Source: Pseudomonadota bacterium (lineage in GTDB: Bacteria; Pseudomonadota; Alphaproteobacteria; Rhizobiales; Xanthobacteraceae). Taken from it: a stretch of DNA of 44,737 bases. Where the stretch lies: assembly GCA_023449855.1 (NCBI GenBank), contig JAEXHR010000091.1, positions 1-44,737 on the forward strand, read 5' to 3'. Positions 35,220 to 42,190 of this stretch are shown here, in pieces. The notes below the pieces were generated by a model. The model saw only the letters and a program-made list of their open reading frames with translations, was not told the DNA's origin and did not search any database. How positions within the stretch are numbered: position 1 is the stretch's first letter; every line of letters starts with the position of its first letter. The position numbers and the translations under genes were made by a program.

Positions 35220-35531
35220 ATGATCCCTGAGAAACGAAGTACGGGCCGGGTCACGTTCGAACGCGGTTTTCCGGTCTGGCTGATGGCCATCGACGGCACA
35301 TGGCGACGCAATTGCCGCATGATGGACGTCTCGGAGACCGGCGCCCGTCTCGTCGTCGAGAGCTCCATCGAGGGCATCAATCTCAAGGAATTCTTCCTGC
35401 TGCTGTCCTCCACCGGCCTTGCTTTCCGCCGCTGCGAGCTGGCCTGGGTCAATGGCGAGGAGATCGGCGCCACCTTCCTGCGGCAGGGCCCGAAGAAAAA
35501 GCCGGACCGCAAGGCTGAGGCCGAAGCCTGA
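35220..35531 (+). CDS. PilZ-domain protein, probable c-di-GMP receptor
   Basis: This small cytosolic protein of 103 residues is a single PilZ domain. The two ligand motifs are both intact: RSTGR (residues 6-10, the RxxxR motif) and DVSETGARL (about 41-49, the D/NxSxxG motif). It should bind cyclic di-GMP and act by protein contact. A lysine-rich tail (PKKKPDRKAEAEA) ends the protein. The start is set by AAGGA 7 nt upstream; longer in-frame readings cover the promoter region. Being divergent from the STN-sigma-FecR operon raises the possibility of a link to surface attachment, but this is only suggested by position. Confidence 0.9.
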   Translation: MIPEKRSTGRVTFERGFPVWLMAIDGTWRRNCRMMDVSETGARLVVESSIEGINLKEFFLLLSSTGLAFRRCELAWVNGEEIGATFLRQGPKKKPDRKAEAEA

Positions 35532-35692
35532 TCCAGGGCAACGTTCCGCGTGCAGCGATCACCATCGCTTGCGCTCAATAGCTGCCATGCGCACAGATCA
35601 TGCGATCATTCGCTGGGGAACATGACGACGTCTCGGAGCTTTTCTCCGGCGTATCAGGTGCGTTCGATCGTCACGATTTCCGGAAACTCGCC

Positions 35693-35908
35693 ATGAAGGA
35701 CTTGTCCAACGCCGCCTTCCCGCCCGAGACCATTTCGGTCATGCAGAAGGCACTCGATGGGGCCGTAGCAACTTTGCCGCATCCCGTGAGCTCGGTTCAC
35801 GTGCAGTCGATCGCCGAGAGCATCTTGCGCACGACCCGCGATGGTGAGCGCGATCCCAAGATGCTGCAGACGATGGCGCTGCTCGAATTACAGCCCAGCG
35901 AACGCTGA
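35693..35908 (+). CDS. Conserved hypothetical protein, 71 residues
   Basis: I do not recognise a function. The protein begins MKDLSNAAFPPETISVMQKA and ends with TMALLELQPSER; it looks fully helical and soluble, with no signal peptide or cysteine. GGAA lies 7 nt before this ATG. An upstream in-frame ATG at 35600 would add 31 residues but has no good ribosome-binding site. I recall similar short proteins in Bradyrhizobium relatives, which supports it being a real gene. It follows the PilZ gene by about 160 nt on the same strand. Confidence 0.65.
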   Translation: MKDLSNAAFPPETISVMQKALDGAVATLPHPVSSVHVQSIAESILRTTRDGERDPKMLQTMALLELQPSER

Positions 35909-35961
35909 GAACGGCATCACGAGCGAGAATGCTGTCGCTCGGATGATCACAGCCTGCCGGC

Positions 35962-36216
35962 TCAGTCGGCGGTGCGCAGCCGCCGCATCGTGAATTCGAT
36001 GTCGCCGCCGGGCAGCTCCCGCCAATGTTCGACCTCGCTCATATAGGCCTGCTTGGGGAACCGGTCGAGGAATGCGCGCGCCGTCTTGCGGGCATCCTCG
36101 CGCGTCTGTGTGAACGTCTCGCGCACATAGCCATCATCCCGCAATGTCCCGTCCCGCAATCGCCGCTGCCGGCGTTCGGCCATTCCCTCCGCTAAATCGC
36201 GCGGCGTTTTCGGCAC
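35962..36216 (-). CDS. Conserved hypothetical protein, basic, about 84 residues
   Basis: This protein is strongly charged and arginine-rich, with no signal peptide. The middle reads MAERRQRRLRDGTLRDDGYV, then TREDARKTARAFLDRFPKQA, and it ends EFTMRRLRTAD. I recall close relatives in Bradyrhizobium genomes but no known function. The start chosen is a GTG (VPKTPRDLAEG) with GGAG 8 nt upstream. An internal ATG at 36183 (MAERRQ) would give 73 residues, and an upstream codon at 36240 would add eight. It lies about 65 nt past the terminator of the small gene rreB, on the same strand. Confidence 0.7.
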   Translation of the reverse strand: MPKTPRDLAEGMAERRQRRLRDGTLRDDGYVRETFTQTREDARKTARAFLDRFPKQAYMSEVEHWRELPGGDIEFTMRRLRTAD

Positions 36217-36283
36217 GGTTGCTACTCCACACACGGGCAACGACGACCATCAGATTGGCACGGAACCGGAACCGATCAAGCGC

Positions 36284-36320
36284 AAAAAGAAAGGGCACCA
36301 CGCAAGCGCGGCGCCCTTTC
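36284..36320 (-). terminator. Intrinsic terminator of rreB
   Basis: GAAAGGGC (36289-36296) and GCCCTTTC (36313-36320) form a perfect 8-bp stem. On the minus strand it is followed directly by TTTTT (36284-36288). The distance from the predicted transcription start gives an RNA of about 163 nt, close to the 165 nt I recall for the published Bradyrhizobium transcript. Confidence 0.85.
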
Positions 36321-36373
36321 CCTGGTCTCGCTGATCCGAGCGCCGAGGCGCCCGAGCCGGTCACAAAGTGAAC

Positions 36374-36418
36374 TTAGCGGGCGGCCTCAGCGAGGTGACA
36401 GCGCTTGGAATGAGACAC
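36374..36418 (-). CDS. rreB: rreB small mRNA gene, 14-residue peptide with extended Shine-Dalgarno
   Basis: The reading frame runs GTG to TAA and encodes VSHSKRCHLAEAAR (first residue Met in practice). A 17-nt stretch, TGAAAGGAGGTGGTCCA, lies directly before the GTG. It can pair almost end to end with the 3' tail of 16S rRNA, one position being G-U. A sigma-70 promoter and a strong terminator bound it. All of this matches rreB (ribosome-regulated expression in Bradyrhizobiaceae), described in Bradyrhizobium as a conserved 165-nt mRNA that binds 30S subunits tightly and is poorly translated. The role of the peptide is unknown. Standard gene finders miss it because of its size. Confidence 0.92.
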   Translation of the reverse strand: MSHSKRCHLAEAAR

Positions 36419-36435
36419 TGGACCACCTCCTTTCA
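36419..36435 (-). promoter_or_regulatory. Extended 17-nt Shine-Dalgarno of rreB
   Basis: The minus strand reads TGAAAGGAGGTGGTCCA and abuts the GTG start. Against the usual 16S rRNA 3' end (GGATCACCTCCTTTCT), 15 to 16 consecutive positions pair, with one G-U wobble. Such length should trap the 30S subunit rather than promote fast initiation. Confidence 0.9.
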
Positions 36436-36452
36436 TTGTTGACGAAGCAACT

Positions 36453-36480
36453 AATATAGACCGGTTCGGCCGATTGTTAA
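36453..36480 (-). promoter_or_regulatory. Sigma-70 promoter of rreB
   Basis: On the minus strand, TTAACA (36475-36480) is the -35 box and TATATT (36453-36458) is the -10 box. They are separated by 16 nt, and each has one mismatch to consensus. The predicted start is near 36446. Confidence 0.8.
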
Positions 36481-36575
36481 CCCCCTGCCCGGTTCCAATG
36501 CGTTTGACGCGGGGTCACAGGGTTGCCATAGTACAAACGCGCAACCAAGGGACGGGTTGGCGACATTGGGAAGCG

Positions 36576-36935
36576 ATGAAAAACGGACTCTACTCTATCC
36601 ATGTCGTATTGCTGGATGGACGCTCCGGTAAGGGCAGCGGAGTTGTGACCTTTCGCGACGGCGAATTGCTCGGCGGTGACGCCTACCTGTTCTATGTTGG
36701 CAGCTACACCGTCAATCAGGAGGCCGGCACCTTCAAGGGTGAGGTCTCGGTGATGCAGCACACACCAAGCCCTGATATGAGCCCGCTATTCGGCAATCAG
36801 AGCCAGCCGGTTGGCATCGGCCTCACCGGCACGTTCACCGACACATCGGCGACCATGAACGGCACTGCGCTGGTCGGCAAGAACAGCCAGATTTTTCGCG
36901 CGACGCTGCGCAAGCTGGCCGACTCCGAAAAGTAG
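36576..36935 (+). CDS. GrlR-like small protein
   Basis: This protein has 119 residues. The start MKNGLYSIHVVLLDGRSGKG, followed by SGVVTFRDGELLGGDAYLFY and later TGTFTDTSATMNGTALVG, matches the lipocalin-like fold of the family named after GrlR, the negative regulator of type III secretion in enteropathogenic E. coli. No type III genes are in the window. In soil alphaproteobacteria such proteins are stand-alone and of unknown role; antigen- or lipid-like binding is only a guess. GGGAAGCG directly before the ATG supports the start over the upstream in-frame codon at 36474, which would run through the rreB promoter. Confidence 0.75.
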   Translation: MKNGLYSIHVVLLDGRSGKGSGVVTFRDGELLGGDAYLFYVGSYTVNQEAGTFKGEVSVMQHTPSPDMSPLFGNQSQPVGIGLTGTFTDTSATMNGTALVGKNSQIFRATLRKLADSEK

Positions 36936-36966
36936 AGAACGATCCCCGACATCGCAATGATGGCAG

Positions 36967-39648
36967 CTATTCCGCTGCCATCTCCACTGGCGCATTGCGC
37001 GGCAGGATGATCTGGATGCGCGTGCCCTGCCCCTGCTCCGAATGCAAATGAAGGCGACCGCCAAGCCGGCTGGTCACGATGCTGTAGACGATGTGCAACC
37101 CGAGCCCGGTGCCGCCCTGATCGCGCCGCGTGGTGAAGAACGGATCGAAAGCGCGGCGGCGCACATCCGGCGTCATGCCGATGCCGTTGTCCGAGAACAG
37201 GATCTCGACGTGATCGGCGCCGGATTCCTGCACCTTGATCTCGACAGCACCACCCGTTCCGTCGGGAAATGCATGCGCCACTGCATTCAGCAGCAGGTTT
37301 GTCAGCACCTGCCCGTAAGGACCGGGATAGCTGTTCATCGTCAGGTTCGGTTTGCAGTCGACCGAGAGCGTCAGCTTCTGCTTGCGCAGGCCCGGCTTCA
37401 AACTCATCACCACCTGCTCGGTGAGATCGGCGAGATCGAACACACGCTGGTCCGAATAGTTACGGTCCGCCGCCACCTGCTTGAATGACTGGATCAGCTC
37501 GGCCGCTCGATTGAGGTTGGCGACAAGCTGCGCCGCCGCATCGCGATTGGCATCGACGAATTCATTCAGCGACGAACGCCGCAGATCGCCGCGTGCCACT
37601 TCCTCGGCGAACCGGGCCACGCGCCGCTCCAGCGACGATGCCACCGTCAGGCCGATCCCGACGGGATTGTTGACCTCATGCGCCACGCCGGCAACGAGGC
37701 GTCCCAGTGCCGCCAGCTTCTCGGCCTCGATCAGCGAATTCTGCGTCTCGCGCAGATTACGCAGCGCGCCTTCCGCCGCGTCTCGCGCCTTGCGCATCTC
37801 ATGTTCGCTGCGCTTGCGCTCGCCGATATCCAGCGCCACCGTGACGATGTTCTCGATCTCCCCGTCAGCACGCAACAGCGGCAGCTTGTTGACCAACCAT
37901 TGCCGCATCACGCCCGACGCATCGCGATACTCCTCTTCGTAAAAGCCGAGGCCGCCTTTGGTGGCGAGCACGCGCTTGTCCGGGGAATCCGTCTTCGAAG
38001 CGCCGTAGCGCGTCATCAATTCGCCCGTCGTCTGACCGATCGCCTCACCGGGCTCGATGCCGAAGATTCCGGCCATATAGCGGTTCATCAGGACATAGCG
38101 CAGATCGGTGTCCTTGACATTGATCACCGCGGGCACCGTATCGATCACCTGCTGCAACAGGCGGCGCCCTTCGAGCACGGCGGCTTCGGCACGCTTCTGG
38201 TTGGTGATATCACGGACCGTGCCCTCATAGCGCACGACCACACCGTTCTCATCGCGCACCGCCATGGCGCTGTCCGACAGCCACAGGATCATCTGTTCGC
38301 GCTGATAGACCTGATATTCGAACTCGCGAACCATGCCATCGCGCTCCATGCGACGCTGATATTCGAGGCGGGCATTGGGATCGACATAGATATTCTTGGA
38401 GATATCGAGCGTCGCCAGGATCAGATCCTCCGGCGTATCGAACCCCATCATCCGCGCCAGCGCCGGATTGGCATTGAGCAGCGCGCCCGCAGGCGTCGTC
38501 ACATAGATGCCGTCGATCGACCCCTCGAACAATTTACGATAGCTCTCCTCCGCGAGCCGCTGTTCAGCAAGCGCATGTACCGCGGCCTCACGCGCCGCAT
38601 CGGCTTCCGCCAGCGTCTTGCGGAACACTTCTGCCGCACGCGCGATATCGCCGATCTCATTGTTCAGCGTGGTCGCGGGGATCGCTGTCTGCTGCCGTCC
38701 CCCGGCCAGCGCGTGAATGGAACGCGCGATGGCCTTCAGCGGACGGACGATGCGACGCACCACGAAGAGCGCCGCCATCAGCCCGATCAGAACACCGGCC
38801 GTGCCGAGCGTGATACTCTGCCAGCGCGCCTCGGTCAGCGTCCTGGCGAAATCAAGCGAGAGTTGACGCCCGCGGCGCATGCTCAGTTCGCGGAGCAAAT
38901 CGGTGACGCGACCGATCTGCTGTCCCTCGGTGCCAAGCACCTCGCGGTCGAGATCAGCGATCTGCCGCTCGGTGGTGGACACGGCGATGATCGCGTCCGC
39001 ATAGGCATCAGCGGCAAGGCGCAGTGCCGGCTGATTGATCTGCATGGCGCGCATGTCCCGCGCCGCCTGCTCCGCGCGCATGGAATCGCGCGCCAGCAGC
39101 GCGGCCGCAATCTCGTTCTGCGCCTGAAACATCCGCTTGGCATCCGCCAAGTTGGCGATGTCCGGCACGGCGTTCTCGAAATTCTGGCGCAGCCCCGGCA
39201 ACGTGGCCAGCAATTCGCTGCGGCGCGCGATCAGAGCGGCGACGCGGGCAATGCCCTCCCGATAGGTCGTCAATCGCGCATCGACGCCGTCGATCAGATC
39301 CCGCTGCTCGGGCGCCAGTTCGATGCGGGTTTTCTTCAGGAGATCGCCGAGCGCTGCCGCCGCCTCGGATACCTTTTCCGGCTGCGCGTCGGGAGCGGTG
39401 ACATAGTCGCGGGCGGCGAGCCGAAGGCCGTTCAGGCGGCGATCGATGTCCTCGGCGAGTTCGCCCACCGTCTGCAGCCGCTGCAGCTCGGCAAAGGTCG
39501 TGTCGATGTGCCGGACGGCCACCACATTGGCGATGCCCATCACCAGGATCACCGCCAATACACAGAGAAATCCGCTGAATGTAAGCTGACCGATCGAGAG
39601 CGAAGACGATCTGGCCTTTTCAAGGAATGCCGTGATGGCGGAAGGCAT
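36967..39648 (-). CDS. Membrane-bound PAS sensor histidine kinase
   Basis: This is an inner-membrane kinase of 893 residues. Order of parts: transmembrane helix about 22-45; a periplasmic helical sensor region to about 270; a second helix (TLGTAGVLIGLMAALFVV) and HAMP linker; PAS domain one (SYRKLFEGSIDGIYVTTPAG); PAS domain two (LLQQVIDTVPAVINVKDTDL) with a PAC motif; a coiled coil; the phospho-acceptor helix with His near 657 in GRLVAGVAHEVNNPVG; and a HATPase domain with DNGIGM and GGTGLGLHIVYS. No receiver-domain gene is adjacent, so it is an orphan in this window. An upstream TTG at 39678 was not chosen because ATG at 39648 (MPSAITAFL) is the natural start. Confidence 0.93.
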   Translation of the reverse strand: MPSAITAFLEKARSSSLSIGQLTFSGFLCVLAVILVMGIANVVAVRHIDTTFAELQRLQTVGELAEDIDRRLNGLRLAARDYVTAPDAQPEKVSEAAAALGDLLKKTRIELAPEQRDLIDGVDARLTTYREGIARVAALIARRSELLATLPGLRQNFENAVPDIANLADAKRMFQAQNEIAAALLARDSMRAEQAARDMRAMQINQPALRLAADAYADAIIAVSTTERQIADLDREVLGTEGQQIGRVTDLLRELSMRRGRQLSLDFARTLTEARWQSITLGTAGVLIGLMAALFVVRRIVRPLKAIARSIHALAGGRQQTAIPATTLNNEIGDIARAAEVFRKTLAEADAAREAAVHALAEQRLAEESYRKLFEGSIDGIYVTTPAGALLNANPALARMMGFDTPEDLILATLDISKNIYVDPNARLEYQRRMERDGMVREFEYQVYQREQMILWLSDSAMAVRDENGVVVRYEGTVRDITNQKRAEAAVLEGRRLLQQVIDTVPAVINVKDTDLRYVLMNRYMAGIFGIEPGEAIGQTTGELMTRYGASKTDSPDKRVLATKGGLGFYEEEYRDASGVMRQWLVNKLPLLRADGEIENIVTVALDIGERKRSEHEMRKARDAAEGALRNLRETQNSLIEAEKLAALGRLVAGVAHEVNNPVGIGLTVASSLERRVARFAEEVARGDLRRSSLNEFVDANRDAAAQLVANLNRAAELIQSFKQVAADRNYSDQRVFDLADLTEQVVMSLKPGLRKQKLTLSVDCKPNLTMNSYPGPYGQVLTNLLLNAVAHAFPDGTGGAVEIKVQESGADHVEILFSDNGIGMTPDVRRRAFDPFFTTRRDQGGTGLGLHIVYSIVTSRLGGRLHLHSEQGQGTRIQIILPRNAPVEMAAE

Positions 39649-39705
39649 GATGCGGGACCGGTCTCCTGACCGAGCCAATATATCCCGACTTCCGCAACGG
39701 GGGAA

Positions 39706-39744
39706 CGTGTCGGGCGGCTCGAATACATCGAACCGTCCGACATG
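39706..39744. terminator. Strong hairpin after the PQQ dehydrogenase gene
   Basis: GTCGGGCGGCTCGA (39709-39722) pairs with TCGAACCGTCCGAC (39728-39741) with one mismatch and one wobble. Three more pairs lie outside, giving a stem of about 17 bp. There is no U tract on either strand. It sits between two same-strand genes and may end or protect the dehydrogenase transcript. Confidence 0.5.
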
Positions 39745-39773
39745 GTTTCTATTGTGGCTTCCTCAGGGCATGA

Positions 39774-41969
39774 TCACTTCGGCCGGATTGCATCCGCCGT
39801 GCCCTGGATGAACGCCTGGATCTTGGTGACGTCCGCTTCGGTCAGCTTGCCGGTAAAATCCGGCATGCCCTTGTCCTTGAACGGGCCGTTGAAGACCATG
39901 TCCTTCAGGTTGCCGATGGTTTCGGGTGCCGAATAGCCAAGGTTCGGCACATTGCCGCCCTTGTCCACGCCGGGCACACCATGACAGGCGGCACAGGCGC
40001 TGACATAGATCGCGGTGCCGTCCGGCACGTCCTTCGGATCGTATTTGACGCCCTTGAGCAGATTGCCGATCTGGTACTTCGTGAACGCCGGCAACGGTGC
40101 CTTGCCGCCAATGGCGAAGGTGTAGACCGTGCCCGGCCCTTCCCGGTCGGTTGCGCGCTGGGTGATGCCGAACACACCACCCCAGCCGACCGCGATGGAG
40201 ACATACTGCTTGCCATCCACCTCATAGGTCGATGGCGCTGCCACTGCACCGGTGCCGACTGGCGTCTCCCACAGTTTCTCGCCTGTCTTGGCATTGTAGG
40301 CGACGAAGCGGCCATCGGCCGTACCCTGGAAGACGAGATTGCCCGCCGTTGTCAGCGTGCCGCCGTTCCACGGCGCCACATATTCGGCGCGCCAGGCCTC
40401 CTTCTGCTGCACCGGATCCCAGGCGATGAGGCGTCCGAATGGCAGGTTCTTCGGTGGCTCCGTGTTCAGCGTGAAACCGATATTCCATCCGGTCGCCGCG
40501 GCATATTTGAACGGCCCGGGTTCGTTCTGCGCAAACTTCTTCTCGCCGGTGAGATTGAGCGGCACGCCCTGCGCCGGCAGATAGACGAGGCCCGTCTGCG
40601 GATTGAACGACATCGGATGCCAGTTATGGGCACCGAAGGGGCCGGGAATGCTGTCGAACGATTTGTCCGGCGAGCGCGCTTCCGGCACTTCGATCGGACG
40701 TCCGTCAGCGCCGTAGCCGGTCGCCCAGTTCACATCGACAAAGTTCTTGGCTGAGATGAACTGGCCGTTGGTGCGATCGATGACGAAGAAGAATCCGTTC
40801 TTCGGCGCATGCAGCACCACCTTGCGCGGCTGACCGCCGATATTGATGTCGGCAAGGATCATCGGCTGGGTCGATGTGTAGTCCCAGTTATCGCCGGGTG
40901 TCTCCTGATAATGCCAGAGATACTTGCCGGTATCGGCATTCAGCGCGACGATCGAGCCGAGATAGAGATTGTCGCCGCCCGCCGGACTGCGGATATTCCG
41001 ATTCCACGGCGAGCCGTTGCCGGTGCCGATATAGACCATGTTCAGATCGGGATCGAAGGTGATGCTGTCCCAGGCCGAGCCGCCGCCGCCATTGATCCAA
41101 TATTTGCCTGCGGGATCCCACGTCTTCGCAGCGGCTGCCATCGACTCGTCCTCGAACGGCTTCGAGGGATCGCCGGGTACCGTGAACCAGCGCCATTTCT
41201 GATCGCCATTCTCTGCGTCATAGGCGGTGACATAGCCGCGGACGCCATATTCCGCGCCGCCATTGCCGATCACGACCTTGCCATTGAAGACGCGCGGTGC
41301 GCCCGTAATGGTGTAGGACATCTTTTGATCGATGACCGTGTCCTTCTCCCAGACCTTCTGCCCGGTCGCTGCATCGAGTGCGATCAGCCGGCCGTCATAG
41401 GCGCCAACGAACACCTTGCCCTTGTAGAGCGCAACGCCGCGGTTCACCACGTCGCAGCAGCCGCGATAGCCCTTCTCGCGATTGACCTGCGGATCAAACG
41501 TCCACAGGCGCTTGCCCGTGCGCGTATCGACAGCATGGACGACGCTCCAGGGCGCCGAGACATACATGATGCCGTCCACCACCAATGGCGTCGCCTCGAC
41601 ACCGCGGGTGGATTCGAGGCTGTAGGTCCACATCAGGCCGATGTCCTTGACGTTGGACGCATTGATCTGGTCGAGCTTGGAAAAGCGTGTCTCGGCGTAA
41701 TCGAGACCATAGGTCGGCCAGTCCTTCGTCGTCGCCGCATTGGCCTTGATCGCTGCGCTATCGATGGCGCCCACGACCGACTTGATATGGTCGGGCGTCC
41801 CCTTGGTTTGCGCGAAGGCAGCGTTGCCGATCAATGCCACGCCGAATGCGAGGACCATTGATGCGCCGCGCCATCGGGCGGGCGGGCTATCCGAAAATCG
41901 CTTAGTTGAAATGAGCGTGTCGCTATCATTCGGACGCGAAGAAGCATCCCGGCGAGCAGGTTCTCTCAT
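39774..41969 (-). CDS. PQQ-dependent alcohol dehydrogenase with C-terminal cytochrome c domain
   Basis: This periplasmic quinohaemoprotein has 731 residues. A signal peptide ends at ALIGNAAFA, before QTKGTPDH. The eight-bladed propeller carries the family hallmarks: vicinal cysteines in YRGCCDVVNRG (about residue 170), the NGGGGSAWDSITFDPDLNMV segment, and DNWDYTSTQPMILADI with the catalytic-site aspartate region. The C-terminal domain has one haem-c motif, CAACH, near residue 660, and a methionine in GMPDFTGKL as a possible axial ligand. It should oxidise an alcohol and feed electrons to the respiratory chain, like type II enzymes. No PQQ synthesis or partner cytochrome gene is adjacent. GGGAG 8 nt before ATG 41969 sets the start; a TTG at 41984 was rejected. 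Confidence 0.94.
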   Translation of the reverse strand: MREPARRDASSRPNDSDTLISTKRFSDSPPARWRGASMVLAFGVALIGNAAFAQTKGTPDHIKSVVGAIDSAAIKANAATTKDWPTYGLDYAETRFSKLDQINASNVKDIGLMWTYSLESTRGVEATPLVVDGIMYVSAPWSVVHAVDTRTGKRLWTFDPQVNREKGYRGCCDVVNRGVALYKGKVFVGAYDGRLIALDAATGQKVWEKDTVIDQKMSYTITGAPRVFNGKVVIGNGGAEYGVRGYVTAYDAENGDQKWRWFTVPGDPSKPFEDESMAAAAKTWDPAGKYWINGGGGSAWDSITFDPDLNMVYIGTGNGSPWNRNIRSPAGGDNLYLGSIVALNADTGKYLWHYQETPGDNWDYTSTQPMILADINIGGQPRKVVLHAPKNGFFFVIDRTNGQFISAKNFVDVNWATGYGADGRPIEVPEARSPDKSFDSIPGPFGAHNWHPMSFNPQTGLVYLPAQGVPLNLTGEKKFAQNEPGPFKYAAATGWNIGFTLNTEPPKNLPFGRLIAWDPVQQKEAWRAEYVAPWNGGTLTTAGNLVFQGTADGRFVAYNAKTGEKLWETPVGTGAVAAPSTYEVDGKQYVSIAVGWGGVFGITQRATDREGPGTVYTFAIGGKAPLPAFTKYQIGNLLKGVKYDPKDVPDGTAIYVSACAACHGVPGVDKGGNVPNLGYSAPETIGNLKDMVFNGPFKDKGMPDFTGKLTEADVTKIQAFIQGTADAIRPK

Positions 41970-42086
41970 GCGTTTCACTCCCAATGGCCTCTCACGGGCC
42001 TGCGAAGATGTTACGCGCTATGCGTGCACCGTCAACCGATGAGAACGCATCTAATCTGCGCAATTGTAGTTTTGCAGCGCACCGTG

Positions 42087-42102
42087 GATGCTGCGCAGCA
42101 TC
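42087..42102. promoter_or_regulatory. 16-bp perfect palindrome in a divergent promoter region
   Basis: GATGCTGCGCAGCATC lies between the PQQ dehydrogenase and acyl-CoA ligase genes, about 90 nt before the ligase start. It could be an operator for either gene. The first 13 bases recur at 4967-4979 upstream of mmsA. No regulator gene is adjacent, so the binding protein is unknown. Confidence 0.4.
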
Positions 42103-42190
42103 ACATCGCTTGCTCATGCTTTTGCCGCGTTTATGATCGTCAGCGACATCACAGAGATGCGTCCAGCATCCGATCACGAGAGGGAATGCC

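Noticed and set aside
35600..35692. Longer start for the 71-residue protein
   Set aside because: The extra residues lack a ribosome-binding site and look like intergenic sequence.
37678..39669. A 663-codon open frame on the plus strand
   Set aside because: It is antisense to the histidine kinase, which has complete domains. The composition is that of a shadow frame.
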